This document shows positions 1-10,143 of a DNA stretch of 64,000 bases, in pieces. The stretch is from contig AP018172.1 in the NCBI GenBank assembly GCA_002368175.1, positions 2,850,001-2,914,000 on the forward strand. The letters are read 5' to 3'. The notes under the pieces were generated by a model that saw nothing but the letters and a program-made list of their open reading frames with translations, had not been told where the DNA came from and did no database searches. The DNA is from Calothrix sp. NIES-2098 (GTDB lineage Bacteria; Cyanobacteriota; Cyanobacteriia; Cyanobacteriales; Nostocaceae). Positions within the stretch are counted from its first letter, which is position 1, and each line of letters starts with the position of its first letter. The position numbers and the translations under genes were made by a program.

Positions 1-3000
1 AAATACGACCAATTTCAACGTAATATTCCATTGGGTGCTTTTGTACAAGCATTCCGTGACTTAATAGGTCAGATATTAACTGAAAGTGATATACAAATTC
101 AACAATGGAAAAATAAAATATTAGAGGCTGTTGGAGAAAATGGCGGGGTAATTATTGAATTTATTCCCGAATTAGAAATAATTATTGGCAAACAGCCACC
201 TGCTATAGAATTATCAGGAACCGCAGCACAAAATAGATTTAATTTATTATTTAAAAAATTTACTCAAGTATTTACTACTGCCGAACATCCATTAGTTATA
301 TTTTTAGATGATTTACAATGGGCAGATTCAGCATCATTAAAGTTAATACAGCTTTTAATGTCTGATACAGGGCATCTGTTGTTAATTGGTGCATATCGCG
401 ATCGCGAAGTCAATTCTACCCATCCTTTAATGTTGACTTTAAGTGAAATTGAAAAAACGTCAGCTACTATTAATACCATTACCTTAGCACCACTTAATCA
501 AGTAGAAGTAAATCAGTTAGTGGCTGACACACTTAAATGCTCAGAAAATCTGGCATGGAATCTTTCTGTATCAATTTATCAAAAAACTCAAGGTAATCCG
601 TTTTTTGCTACACAGTTTCTTAAGTCACTACATCAAGAAAATCTCATTCAATTTGATTTCGCATTAGGTTGTTGGCAATGCGATATTACCCAAGTAAATC
701 AACTGGCACTTACAGATGATGTTGTTGCTTTTATGGCATGGCAATTACAAAAAATGCCACAATCAACTCAAAATTTATTACAATTGGCTGCTTGTATTGG
801 GAACTCTTTTGATTTAACAACTTTGGCAATTGTTTCTCAGCAGTCAGAGATAGAAACTGCTGCTGATTTGTGGAAAGCATTGCAAGAAGGATTAGTTTTA
901 CCAATTAGTGAAATTTATAAATTTTATCAAGGCAACGAGCGCGATCGCTTGACAATAGAACAAGGAAATACTACGAAACAATTAGCAAAATATAAATTTT
1001 TACATGACAGAGTACAACAAGCCGCCTATTCGCTGATTCCTGAAGATAGAAAACAAGCAACTCATCTGCAAATAGGTCAATTACTCCAGAAAAATCTATC
1101 CGCAATAGAACAAGAAGAAAAACTGTTTGATATTGTCGAGCATTTGAATAAAGGAATTAAGTTAATCGTTGAACCGAGCGAACAAGAAAAATTAGCTCAA
1201 CTTAACTTAAAAGCAGGAGGTAAGGCGAGAAATTCTACCGCCTATGCGGCAGCAAGAATATATTTCCAAACTGGACTAGAACTATTACAAGAAAATTGTT
1301 GGAGTCATCAGTATGAATTGGCTTTAAATATTCATATTGCAGCAGCTGAAGCGAGTTATTTAAATAGTGACTTTGAAAGCATGGAACAGATAGCAACAAT
1401 AGTATTGTTATCGGCGCGAACAATTTTAGATAAAGTGAAAATTTATGAAACTCAAATTGCCGCGCAAGTTTTACAAAGTAATGTGCTGGAAGCGATCGCA
1501 GTTGGCAGAAAAGCATTAGCACAATTGGGAATTGAACTGCCAAAAGAACCCGATCAAGCCTTGATTGGCAAAATGCTACAAAACCTGAACAAACAACTTG
1601 CAGGTAGACAAATTGCAGACTTAATCGATCTACCATTAATGACCGATCCCACCACAGAAGCAGCAATGGAAGTGTTGGGAATGTTGTTTTCACCTATTAT
1701 CCAAGGAATGCCAGGTTTGTTGCCTTGGTTGAGTTCGATGATGGTAAATTTATCTTTGCGATCGGGCAATACTGTGGCATCAACAACTGCCTATGGTATT
1801 CACGCTATGGTATTGTGTGCTTTCTTAGAAGATGCCGCCACAGGCTATGCTTTTGGTAAATTGGCTCTAAATTTACTAGAAAAATTTCATATCCAAAAGA
1901 ATAAATCTGTTGTACTTTCTTTGTTTGGTTGCTTTATTCAACATTACCAAGAGCGGTTGGATGCTACAATTCCGCTGCTGTTAACAGCCTACCAATCTGG
2001 CATCGAAACTGGAGATTTTTTACACGCTGGTTTTGCTCTGGGCGGTCACAGTAATGGCAAGTTTTTTAGCGGTGAAGAACTGAATAGTTTTATTCAAGTC
2101 ACCGCTGATTATAGTCTGGCATTGGCTCAGGTGAAACAATATTCTGCGCAAGTATATGTGAATCTGGGCAAACAAGCGGCAGAAAACTTGCTAGAACCAG
2201 TCAGCGAACCACATTACTTAATTGGTAATGCCTACAATGAAACGTTGATGCTAACTAAGCACCAGCAGGATAATGACTTTATTGCGATCGCCCAAGCTTA
2301 TATCTACAAACTGCTGCTTGCTTGCTATTTTGCTAATTATACAGATGCACGCGAATATATCGCCCAAGCCCAGCTGTGTTTAATGGCAGTATCAGGGTCG
2401 ATTTTTGTGCCCATTTTCCATTTTTATGCGGCGCTAACTTATCTAGGACTTGTCCCTACCCAGGCAGAACCGGAGCAAACCGAACTGTTGGCTGTTGCTG
2501 CTACCCATCAAAAGATTTTGCACCGGTGGGCGCAATATGCGCCGATGAACCACCTACATAAATGGTATTTAGTGGAGGCTGAACGTTATCGAGTTTTGGG
2601 TGAAAAATTTGCAGCCAGCGAATGTTACGACCAAGCGATAAATTTGGCTAAAGAACATCAATTTATTAACGAAGAAGCCCTCGCCAACGAACTAGCAGCC
2701 AAGTTTTATCTCGAATGGGATAAACAGCGCATTGCCGAAGAGTACGCGATCAAAGCCTACTATAACTATGCTCGTTGGGGTGCGAAAGCCAAAGTTGCCG
2801 ACCTGGAAAGACGTTACCCGCAACTTTTGACTGCTATCTTGCAACCAACTCGCCCTCACCTCTCGGTCAAGGAAACCCTGTTCGCCAGGGAAACCCTTAC
2901 CTCCACTAGTTCTTCTTCTCACCGGATATCTAATTCTCTTGACTTAGCTGCCATTCTGAAAGCTACTCATGCTATCTCTGGCGAAATTGAACTGGAAAAA

Positions 3001-4755
3001 CTGCTTTCATTGCTGCTTTCTATCATTATTGAAAATGTGGGGGCTGATAAATGTGCGTTCATGATGTTGCGAGATGAACGCCTATTAATTAAAGGGTTAG
3101 TTACTGTGGGGACTGAGCCTGTGATGTTGCAGCGTATTCCGATTGAGGAGAGCCAGGACATTCCCCTGAAGCCGATCTACAAAGTCAAGCACAATCGGCA
3201 AACTGTGGTGCTGTTTGATGCCAGTGCCGATTTGACTTTAGCAAATGACCCCTATATCATGCGTCAACAGCCAAAAAGTATCTTGTGCAGCCCAATTTTA
3301 CATCAAGGAAAGTTGCTAGGTATTTTGTATCTGGAGAATAAATTAACAACAGGAGCCTTTACTAGCGATCGCGTTGAACTCCTGAACTTACTTTGCACTC
3401 AAGCCGCAATTTCTTTAGAAAATGCCCAACTTTATCAAAATTCTCAACAATATACCCAACAGTTAGCACAATCTCTAGCAAAATTGCAGGCTAGCGAACT
3501 CCGTTTCCAAAATTTGGCAAATAATATTCCTGGTATGGTGTATCAATTCCGTCTGGCGGTTGACGGTTCAACTTCAACACCTTATGTTAGCTCTGGCTGT
3601 TTTGACTTGTATGAGTTAGAGCCAGAGTTGGTGATGGCTGGCGTACATAGCCTGAGTGCTATGCATCATCCTGATGATGAGCTTACTATTAGACAAGCAA
3701 TCATCGACTCTGCCCAAAATTTAACACAATTTGAGCAAGAATGGCGTATTATTCTGCCTTCGGGAACTGTAAAATGGGTGCGTTCTGCTGCTAGGCCAGA
3801 GCGACAAGCTGATGGCGCAATTTTATGGGATGGGGTGGTAATTGATATTAGCGACCGCAAGAAAGCAGAACTGGCATTACAACAACAATCACTTGACTTA
3901 GAGCAAGCCCTAACAGATCTGCGAAACGCTCATTTACAAATCGTTCAAAGTGAAAAAATGTCTGCATTGGGCAACTTAGTTGCAGGAGTAGCTCACGAAA
4001 TGAATAATCCTTTGGGCTTTATTTCTGCTACTCTCAAACAGACTAAACCAAATTTTGCCGATATCGCTGAACACTTAAAACTCTATCAGCAAACTCTAGA
4101 AAATCCCACAGATGAAATTCAAGAACACGCCGAAGAAATTGACTTAGATTATCTTTTAGAAGACTTACCTAAAACAATAGATGCAATGGTTATGGCCTGC
4201 GACAGACTGAAAAATATTAGTACCAGTCTTCGTACCTTTTCCCGTGCAGATAAAGATTACAAAGTGCCATTTAATATTCATCAAGGTATCGACAGTACCA
4301 TTCTCATTCTCAAACATCGTCTCAAAGCTAACGAACAACGCCCAGCTATTGAAGTTATAACTCAGTATGGAGATTTATCCCAGATAGAATGTTTTCCCGG
4401 ACAATTAAATCAAGTATTCATGAATATTATTGCTAATGCGATTGATGCCTTAGAAGAATCAAATATTGGTAAGAGTTTTACAGAAATTCAAGCCCAGCCT
4501 AACTGCATCACAATTACAACTTCACAATCAAATAAAATTGTCAGAATTGCGATCGCTGATAATGGTAAAGGTATGAATGAAGAAATTCAACAAAAAATCT
4601 TCGATCATTTATTTACTACTAAAGCTGTGGGAAAAGGAACTGGATTGGGATTGGCGATCGCTCGACAAATTGTAGAAGAAACTCATAGTGGCAAGTTGAG
4701 TTGTAACTCTGTTTTGGGACAAGGTACAGAATTTATTATTGAAATTCCAGCGTGA
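1..4755 (+). CDS. AAA-GAF-PAS sensor histidine kinase, 5' end outside window
   Basis: The frame is open from the first base, so only the C-terminal 1584 residues are present. The part seen starts inside an AAA/STAND-type ATPase domain (Walker B-like FLDDLQWAD near residue 110), followed by a long alpha-helical TPR-like region (about 370-950), a GAF domain (about 990-1150), a PAS_3 domain (about 1170-1295), then the kinase core: H-box with VAGVAHEMNNP, N-box (NIIANAIDALEE), G1 (DNGKGM) and G2 (GKGTGLGLA). Proteins of this layout in Nostocales usually carry an N-terminal Ser/Thr protein kinase (HstK-like); that part would lie upstream, which is inference. Likely cytoplasmic, autophosphorylating on the H-box His; the partner regulator is unknown. 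The kinase core is closely related to those of the genes ending at 52748 and 60183. Confidence 0.9.
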   Translation, partial: KYDQFQRNIPLGAFVQAFRDLIGQILTESDIQIQQWKNKILEAVGENGGVIIEFIPELEIIIGKQPPAIELSGTAAQNRFNLLFKKFTQVFTTAEHPLVIFLDDLQWADSASLKLIQLLMSDTGHLLLIGAYRDREVNSTHPLMLTLSEIEKTSATINTITLAPLNQVEVNQLVADTLKCSENLAWNLSVSIYQKTQGNPFFATQFLKSLHQENLIQFDFALGCWQCDITQVNQLALTDDVVAFMAWQLQKMPQSTQNLLQLAACIGNSFDLTTLAIVSQQSEIETAADLWKALQEGLVLPISEIYKFYQGNERDRLTIEQGNTTKQLAKYKFLHDRVQQAAYSLIPEDRKQATHLQIGQLLQKNLSAIEQEEKLFDIVEHLNKGIKLIVEPSEQEKLAQLNLKAGGKARNSTAYAAARIYFQTGLELLQENCWSHQYELALNIHIAAAEASYLNSDFESMEQIATIVLLSARTILDKVKIYETQIAAQVLQSNVLEAIAVGRKALAQLGIELPKEPDQALIGKMLQNLNKQLAGRQIADLIDLPLMTDPTTEAAMEVLGMLFSPIIQGMPGLLPWLSSMMVNLSLRSGNTVASTTAYGIHAMVLCAFLEDAATGYAFGKLALNLLEKFHIQKNKSVVLSLFGCFIQHYQERLDATIPLLLTAYQSGIETGDFLHAGFALGGHSNGKFFSGEELNSFIQVTADYSLALAQVKQYSAQVYVNLGKQAAENLLEPVSEPHYLIGNAYNETLMLTKHQQDNDFIAIAQAYIYKLLLACYFANYTDAREYIAQAQLCLMAVSGSIFVPIFHFYAALTYLGLVPTQAEPEQTELLAVAATHQKILHRWAQYAPMNHLHKWYLVEAERYRVLGEKFAASECYDQAINLAKEHQFINEEALANELAAKFYLEWDKQRIAEEYAIKAYYNYARWGAKAKVADLERRYPQLLTAILQPTRPHLSVKETLFARETLTSTSSSSHRISNSLDLAAILKATHAISGEIELEKLLSLLLSIIIENVGADKCAFMMLRDERLLIKGLVTVGTEPVMLQRIPIEESQDIPLKPIYKVKHNRQTVVLFDASADLTLANDPYIMRQQPKSILCSPILHQGKLLGILYLENKLTTGAFTSDRVELLNLLCTQAAISLENAQLYQNSQQYTQQLAQSLAKLQASELRFQNLANNIPGMVYQFRLAVDGSTSTPYVSSGCFDLYELEPELVMAGVHSLSAMHHPDDELTIRQAIIDSAQNLTQFEQEWRIILPSGTVKWVRSAARPERQADGAILWDGVVIDISDRKKAELALQQQSLDLEQALTDLRNAHLQIVQSEKMSALGNLVAGVAHEMNNPLGFISATLKQTKPNFADIAEHLKLYQQTLENPTDEIQEHAEEIDLDYLLEDLPKTIDAMVMACDRLKNISTSLRTFSRADKDYKVPFNIHQGIDSTILILKHRLKANEQRPAIEVITQYGDLSQIECFPGQLNQVFMNIIANAIDALEESNIGKSFTEIQAQPNCITITTSQSNKIVRIAIADNGKGMNEEIQQKIFDHLFTTKAVGKGTGLGLAIARQIVEETHSGKLSCNSVLGQGTEFIIEIPA

Positions 4756-4851
4756 GCTTTAAAATTTCAGGCGTTGCACAATAACTGTTGAGGCGGCTAC
4801 GGAGCGATCGCTTCGCACCTTCCAAAGGCTCTAAGCTGGAACGATGGGGTT

Positions 4852-5352
4852 TCATCGTCCACTCCTATCCAGTTCCGGCTCTGGTAAACGGCGTTGTTCT
4901 CCCTGCTGGATCTCGCGTTCCAAGAAATAATTCAGCAAGGTTCGCAGCAAAACGATCGCTCCTAAATTTAAAATATCCTGGCGAGTGGGTGCTACTGCCG
5001 TCCGTAAAATATCGCTAGCAACAGTGAATTCCAAGCCCAATGCTAGGACTCGCCCTAATTGCAGCCGCACTCCTTCTGTAGCATCAAAATGTTGTTTGGA
5101 ACGAGAGAATAACAATCGCAAATAGGCAACAATCCCTCGAATCACTGCTCCGCCAATCACAACGGCGGCGGCAATTTCTGTGGCAGCTGCCAAATACCCG
5201 ACAATAACTTTCAGCCATGTCTCTAAAGGAGTAGTTTCTCTGCCCTCTGCCCCACCTCCTACATTCAAACTCAACAGCATCACTAGCCCAAAGATCAGCG
5301 CTAGAGGCAATAGCAAATTAATCAATGAATCCCGTGAAGCCTGTCTCCTCAT
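4852..5352 (-). CDS. DUF1622 family membrane protein
   Basis: A 166-residue protein with a first hydrophobic helix at residues 12-27, a second around 48-73 and a more amphipathic C-terminal half containing a LGRVLALGLEF stretch followed by the conserved ASDILRT and a C-terminal LLRTLLNYFLEREI helix. This is the pattern of the DUF1622 family of small inner-membrane proteins of unknown function. It converges with the upstream kinase gene and lies about 110 bp downstream of the AI-2E family gene on the same strand, so the two could be cotranscribed. The charged C-terminus is rich in Glu/Arg. No function is assigned. Confidence 0.8.
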   Translation of the reverse strand: MRRQASRDSLINLLLPLALIFGLVMLLSLNVGGGAEGRETTPLETWLKVIVGYLAAATEIAAAVVIGGAVIRGIVAYLRLLFSRSKQHFDATEGVRLQLGRVLALGLEFTVASDILRTAVAPTRQDILNLGAIVLLRTLLNYFLEREIQQGEQRRLPEPELDRSGR

Positions 5353-5463
5353 ACCTTTTTACTTCAATCATTCAGGTATACAATCGCCAACTCGCAAGGC
5401 ATTGGCCGTAATCGTCAGTTTCGGGTTAACGCCCGAATTTGAGGGAAAAAAACTACTATCTAA

Positions 5464-6516
5464 TTATTCCTCTACTGAAGGCAATTCTGTTTGTGCTTCC
5501 TTCAGCGCAAACTCATCAATGAGGGTGACAATAACAGCCGCCGCTGGAACTGCAAGCAGCACCCCAATCAATCCAAAGAGTTTACCCATGACAAGAAACG
5601 TCACGATTACCATCACCGGATGTATATTAACTTGCTGTCCCATTACCAATGGTTGAACAAGATGAGCATCTACCTGATTTAGAATTAAAAATAATATGAG
5701 AACTAATACTAACTTGATCGGTGAAATACTCAGTGCGACTAATGCTGGTAAAAAAGTTCCGACAATCGAACCAAAGTAGGGAATTATCTCGAATAAACCT
5801 GCAATAATGCCAAAAGCAAACGCTGATGGAATTCCCAAAATCCACAATCCAAGGGCGGCTCCTGCACCAAGAAATATCATGGCAATTCCTGTACCAAAAA
5901 TCCAACCGCGTAGTCTGGTTCGACAAGCTTTAAGGACTCTTGTAAATTGCTGGTGATGTCTGCGGGGTATTAACCTTAAAGTACCATTCACTAAAGAATT
6001 AGGATCGTAAGCCATGTACAGCGCTAGAATTACTGTTGCTACCAACTCCAGTGTAAAGTTGAAGGCTTGACCCAAAAAAACTGGTACTCCAACTAGTAAC
6101 TGATTGATAAAGTTCCGCAATTGTATTAATGATTGGGAAATGTCAGGAATAAAGGTAAATTTGTGCCGCAGTTGCTCAACATCTCCCGTTAATGTATTGA
6201 GATAAGTTGGCAATGTGCTGAGTAAATTTTGAACTTCAAAGATAGCGTTAGGTATAACTACTGTAGCCAGCAATAGGCCAAAGCCAAGGATCAATCCAAT
6301 TAATAGTACAACCGCAGCATCCTGTGATTTAACCAGCTTATGCAAAAATCGCAGCAGGGTTCGCAAAACTAACGCAATTAATGCCGCAATCGCTACTAGT
6401 TCTAATACTGGTAAAAGTTGGTATAGGATGTAGAGTGCCGCTGCCAGTATTACTGCCAAAGGTGCGCCACGAGTTAACCGAGAGTATCCATTGTCTGTAT
6501 CCCTAGAATTTTCCAT
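5464..6516 (-). CDS. AI-2E family transporter (PerM-like)
   Basis: A 350-residue integral membrane protein with paired N-terminal helices (about 18-55), further helices near 68-90 and 150-165, and a dense C-terminal set (205-330) including the family's PYFGSIVGTFLPALVAL-type segment and the HPVMVIVTFLVMG stretch. Length and helix pattern match the AI-2E exporter/PerM family, whose members export small molecules or act as Na+/H+ antiporters; the substrate cannot be read from the sequence. It is probably the first gene of a pair with the downstream DUF1622 gene. Start chosen at the first ATG; no strong ribosome binding site is visible. Confidence 0.85.
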   Translation of the reverse strand: MENSRDTDNGYSRLTRGAPLAVILAAALYILYQLLPVLELVAIAALIALVLRTLLRFLHKLVKSQDAAVVLLIGLILGFGLLLATVVIPNAIFEVQNLLSTLPTYLNTLTGDVEQLRHKFTFIPDISQSLIQLRNFINQLLVGVPVFLGQAFNFTLELVATVILALYMAYDPNSLVNGTLRLIPRRHHQQFTRVLKACRTRLRGWIFGTGIAMIFLGAGAALGLWILGIPSAFAFGIIAGLFEIIPYFGSIVGTFLPALVALSISPIKLVLVLILFLILNQVDAHLVQPLVMGQQVNIHPVMVIVTFLVMGKLFGLIGVLLAVPAAAVIVTLIDEFALKEAQTELPSVEE

Positions 6517-6817
6517 TTTTGAAAATCGCTTATTTTTAAATCAAATCATTCAAATCCAGCAAATATTTTTGTAATAATTTAGTGTCCAGGAGTCAGAAGT
6601 CATAATTTAGAGGTAATCTAGTAGATTAGTAACTTGATTTATCAAATATTTTTCCTCATTTTTTAAGCATTTGGACTCCTGAATTATTACTGTTATTTAA
6701 TTATTGAAATAGAATTAGTCATGGAAAAAGACTTTAATATAGCCTCTCAAAATTAAATATGGCAATGATAGTAATAAACCTCTAGCTAAAGAGTGAAAAT
6801 AATAAAGTCATGTGGTA

Positions 6818-6840
6818 GAGATTGCTACTTCAGCAATCTC
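6818..6840. other. Perfect 9-bp stem-loop
   Basis: GAGATTGCT (6818-6826) pairs with AGCAATCTC (6832-6840) across a 5-nt loop. It has no T-run after it on either strand, so it does not look like a classical terminator; it may be part of a dispersed repeat or a structured RNA. Confidence 0.45.
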
Positions 6841-7148
6841 GAACGGGGAGTGAGCCTAGTTTCAGAAATACAATTCCTTAATTTAAGAGAATAATTTGAA
6901 CAAATTCATTATAAAAGATGTTGATTTTCTCGAATGGTTTAGATAAAAAAGCCTAAAATATAATTTTTAGGCGTTAAATATTAATAGAAACTGCTTATTA
7001 TTAAATATTGCTCGCATGTTGACAAATAAGCGATCGCATTGGCGACCAAATACAGAAACAAGCTAAAGAATTTGAATCTATCACAGCCTTGAGTACTGTG
7101 TTACAACAAAAGTTTCCTCAGTTTGGTTTCACTATACTCAAAATTTAT

Positions 7149-7177
7149 CGCCACCCAAAAAAACTTTCTGGGTGGCG
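7149..7177 (-). terminator. Possible terminator hairpin after the Cys-rich gene
   Basis: CGCCACCCA (7149-7157) and TGGGTGGCG (7169-7177) form a 9-bp GC-rich stem with an 11-nt loop. On the minus strand it is followed by a moderately T-rich stretch and lies about 90 bp after the stop of the gene ending at 7264, so it could end that transcript. Confidence 0.45.
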
Positions 7178-7263
7178 AACAACTAAAAATAGTAGGGCAA
7201 GATATGGATTTAACTAGAAAGACTTATCTGTGATGAATTAAGCAACTCAATTTTGGGCTTAAA

Positions 7264-7671
7264 TTAGCTAGACAGTAGTGCATCTGCTGTCAGTTGGCTC
7301 GATCTGCGGAAATAAGAAGCAGAATTTAGCCCGATCGCGTTGCAATGTTGAGCGCACTTGCGGCAAATAGCAGCACACAGCATCATTGTGGCATCATTGC
7401 TCATTTGTTCGCAAGCTAAGGCGGTGCGATCGCAAATTTGAGCGCATAAGCTACAGGTGTTTCCCATAAACTCAGAGCCATCATTAATCATGTTGACGCA
7501 CATCATGCACATTTCTGCACAGTCCCGCATCATCGACATCATCGCCATATCTAGGTATCTACCACCCTGATTCTTGCTGTACTTAAGAGTATCAATGCAA
7601 GTGGTTTGGCATTCGATGCAGACTTGCTTACAAGCTTCCATTTCGATGAGTATAGATTCAGTGGTCATCAT
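7264..7671 (-). CDS. Four-helix bundle copper-binding (Csp-like, DUF326) protein
   Basis: A 135-residue protein with about 15 cysteines spaced along predicted helices (CKQVCIECQTTC, CAEMCMMC, CSLCAQICDRTALAC, CAAICRKCAQHC) plus several Met residues. This Cys pattern matches the DUF326/Csp family, whose four-helix bundle stores Cu(I) ions through Cys pairs lining the core. There is no signal peptide, so it would be the cytosolic type (Csp3-like). A good ribosome binding site (AGGAG, 9 nt before the first of two Met codons) supports the start. Copper binding is inferred from family membership. Confidence 0.85.
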   Translation of the reverse strand: MMTTESILIEMEACKQVCIECQTTCIDTLKYSKNQGGRYLDMAMMSMMRDCAEMCMMCVNMINDGSEFMGNTCSLCAQICDRTALACEQMSNDATMMLCAAICRKCAQHCNAIGLNSASYFRRSSQLTADALLSS

Positions 7672-8593
7672 AGAAATAGTCTCCTGGTTTTTGTTGATTG
7701 ATGATGTAGGTGGCTTAACTATTAACGTAAAACTTTATTTTTGGGAAAGCAATAGTTTCTAGATGTTTAGCAATTGTAATCACAGTAAGCCCATCTATAT
7801 GTGTGTGAATTAAAGTTATTTTGCATATTTGATAATAATCTAATTTGCCTAAAATCCTTATCAATTCGGAGTTATGACTCTTCAGTTGGTTATAGCAGAT
7901 TCTCCATTTGCCATAAGTTTGATGTTGTAATCGTAAAAATTCAACTATTTATGAGCTTGATGTCTCCATCTCTATATAAAAAAATCTTTAAGAGATAGCA
8001 CGACTTTATTTATCTCATCTATTAACTGTGAAATTTCTAGCCAGTAAGGCTTTCAGCTATATCTCTGATTAAGCAGGTCATTAATTTCCAAAACTCAATG
8101 AGTATATTTTCTTATCAAGAACTTATGTCAAAGTTTCATAACTTTATTAAGGAATATTTCAACCATGGGCCTCAAGCTTACAGGCGCACAGCGTCCGCAG
8201 CGTTACTGATACTCATTGAGCCAGTAAGGTTGTAAAAAAGTTCTCTCAGTAGATGCTGTGAATAGATAACAAGCAGCACCAAACACAGTAATGCACCCTG
8301 ACTCTAAAAATTTAGTTCTCTGATTACCAACAAATCACATACAGTAAGACTCTTTTGTCACCAGAATCTACACAAGCATTATTGGATGCGATTGGCTTGG
8401 GCAACCGTAGTATTGGGTTGTGAGAAATTTCAGTGTCTAATCTGGATATGAAGAAACAAGCTGAAGCGATTCCATTACCATTATTTAAAATTTTATTTGT
8501 TAGCAATAATTTATAAATAACATCATTCTTTTAGTATCAGAGGAACATATAATAATTTGGTTATTACTCATTACAAACTCAGCCCAACTTTCA
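7672..8593. other. Gene-free AT-rich region
   Basis: No convincing gene. Short in-frame stretches resembling coding fragments occur near 8170 (a 14-codon peptide) and 8348-8430, but none has both a start and a plausible length. The second half probably holds the promoter of the downstream TspO-like gene; no clear -35/-10 pair was recognised. Confidence 0.4.
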
Positions 8594-9355
8594 ATGATGA
8601 ATAATTCAAATAGTAATATTGGCATACTTGAAAAGTTTATCAATACAGTTATGGGGATCAAAACGCCTAAACAACCAAAGTATCCAGATACAGCAATAGT
8701 TACTACACAAGAACTAGATATTAAAGCAGTTTTAGTTTATACACTAGGGACTATTCTACAAATAATAGTCATGATTGTCGTGTTGCTAGGCATGGAGAAA
8801 TCAATAATATTAATTGATAAAAATTCTGCCTTTCCTAGTTGGTTTAGCACTTTATTGACTGGAATATTTTTTGCTCTATTCAGTATCCGTTCGCGAGTTT
8901 TTTCTCTTTTAGACAATACCCGTTCTCGTCAGACCTATGATCGGGTAATCAGACCTAGATGGGCACCTCCACCTTTAGTATTTCCCATAGTTTGGATGAT
9001 AATTGCGGTTTTGCGGGTAATTTCTTCTGTATTAGTTTGGCAGCAAATGAATCACCAATTTTTAGTGCTGCCTTTAATTTTGTTTGTGGTACATCTGGCT
9101 TTAGGGGATACTTGGAATACGATTTTTACTGTAGAACGGAGATTAGGTGCTGCTGTTCCTGTAGTTATTTTAGGCCCTTGGCTATCTGCTGTCGTGGTGA
9201 CGGCAATTTATTGGCAAACTAATCCAGTAGCAGGAATAATTTTCTCATTTTCTTGTGTATGGCTAACTGTAGCTGCTGTATTGGTATTTAGAATTTGGCA
9301 ATTAAATGGCTCTGAGCCATTATATCCTTTGAAAATAACAACTGTGGAGAAATAA
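8594..9355 (+). CDS. TspO/MBR-like membrane protein
   Basis: A 253-residue protein with about six hydrophobic segments. The C-terminal 150 residues fit the TspO/MBR fold: RPRWAPPPLVFPIVWMII resembles the Pro- and Trp-rich motif before and in helix 2 of TspO, and LGDTWNTIFTVERRLGAAV resembles the W-N-x-x-F...R motif of helices 4-5. An N-terminal extension of about 60 residues precedes a first membrane helix near 45-67. TspO proteins bind tetrapyrroles and influence stress responses; assignment is by motif only. A clear rho-independent terminator follows 45 bp downstream, so the gene is probably monocistronic. Confidence 0.75.
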   Translation: MMNNSNSNIGILEKFINTVMGIKTPKQPKYPDTAIVTTQELDIKAVLVYTLGTILQIIVMIVVLLGMEKSIILIDKNSAFPSWFSTLLTGIFFALFSIRSRVFSLLDNTRSRQTYDRVIRPRWAPPPLVFPIVWMIIAVLRVISSVLVWQQMNHQFLVLPLILFVVHLALGDTWNTIFTVERRLGAAVPVVILGPWLSAVVVTAIYWQTNPVAGIIFSFSCVWLTVAAVLVFRIWQLNGSEPLYPLKITTVEK

Positions 9356-9400
9356 ATTCTCAAAATTACCTTACTTTTGAGTATCGTACTCAATATATAT

Positions 9401-9433
9401 AACGGTAGAGCAATTAGCTATCTACCGTTTTTT
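9401..9433 (+). terminator. Rho-independent terminator after TspO-like gene
   Basis: AACGGTAGA (9401-9409) pairs with TCTACCGTT (9421-9429) and is followed directly by a run of T (through 9433), the standard intrinsic terminator layout. Confidence 0.85.
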
Positions 9434-9437
9434 AATC

Positions 9438-9621
9438 TTAAATTTGAGACTTAATTAATCCCAAATTTTTTACTCTGACTAGGTCTTTCATCAAATTATC
9501 TTCAAGGCATTCGACTGCAAAAAAGATAGTTGGTGGCCCAGACTTATTTCCCAAACATAATAGACAAAGCCTCAGCAGGCAAGTATTCCAAATTTACTAA
9601 GCGGGTTGGGTCTAGTCCTCC
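9438..9621 (-). pseudogene. Decayed short coding relic with a frameshift
   Basis: On the minus strand one frame reads LDPTRLVNLEYLPAEALSIM then stops shortly after; a neighbouring frame continues with SGPPTIFFAVECLEDNLMKD and a further 20 residues to a stop at 9438. Joined across one frameshift the pieces look like the C-terminus of a real protein, but there is no start and no family could be recognised. It lies just downstream of the ribbon-helix-helix gene on the same strand. Confidence 0.3.
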
Positions 9622-9675
9622 TCAATACAAAGAAAACATAAATTATCACAGCCTAGGCAGTATTTGCTAAATTGC

Positions 9676-9837
9676 TCAATCACTATTCTCTGTGTCTTTG
9701 GCTTTTAAAGAGCGAATTAATTCCCGAATCACATCAGTAGCTGGTCTACCCGTTATGGAGCAGTATGTTTCAAGTTTCTCGGCTTCGTTGGATGTGAGAT
9801 TAATTGTGATGCGTTTAACAGCCCATTTCTTATTCAT
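9676..9837 (-). CDS. Small ribbon-helix-helix (CopG/Arc-type) protein
   Basis: A 53-residue basic protein. A beta-strand WAVKRITINL is followed by a helix SNEAEKLETYCSITG and a second helix (ATDVIRELIRSLKAK), which is the ribbon-helix-helix DNA-binding fold used by CopG-like repressors and antitoxins. The downstream relic at 9438-9621 could be what remains of a toxin or partner gene, but nothing identifies it. The start ATG at 9837 is the only one that gives the full fold. It is likely a dimeric DNA-binding protein that controls its own promoter; this is inferred from the family. Confidence 0.7.
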   Translation of the reverse strand: MNKKWAVKRITINLTSNEAEKLETYCSITGRPATDVIRELIRSLKAKDTENSD

Positions 9838-10143
9838 AGTTTAGACAAGCAATAGTTGGAAACTACTCTTCAAATATCAATCACTTAGACAGTTCATACA
9901 ATGATATAAATCAGCATATTCAGTTTAAGTAGTGATGAAGGTAATCCTATTTGCTTTGAAGCATAATTAAAGACGTAGATGATTTTTAAGAGTATGAATA
10001 TTATCTGGATTTTTGATGAACAATTTTTGAACGAATTGTAAAAAATATATGAAACTTTTGCTAAATTAAATAAATATTTAAATAAGATGACTTTTAGATA
10101 GATTTTTGTAGCTAAAGAAATTAAAGGTCAAAACATAAAAATT
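9838..10143. other. AT-rich divergent intergenic region
   Basis: About 306 bp between the divergently transcribed RHH gene and the ATP-grasp gene. Strongly AT-rich; it should hold both promoters, but no clear consensus elements or palindromes were recognised. Confidence 0.4.

Larger units (their letters stand above)
6517..7263. other. Gene-free region with two stem-loops and a coding-like relic
   Basis: No complete gene seen. It is AT-rich in its first half, has a perfect 9-bp hairpin at 6818-6840 and another at 7149-7177. On the + strand a 60-codon stretch from about 7028 (reading ...KEFESITALSTVLQQ...) looks protein-like but begins after a stop and lacks a start codon, so it is at best a gene remnant. 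Confidence 0.4.

Noticed and set aside
8164..8210. A short peptide resembling the start of an effector-associated domain (LKLTGAQR)
   Set aside because: Only about 14 codons before a stop; too short to judge.
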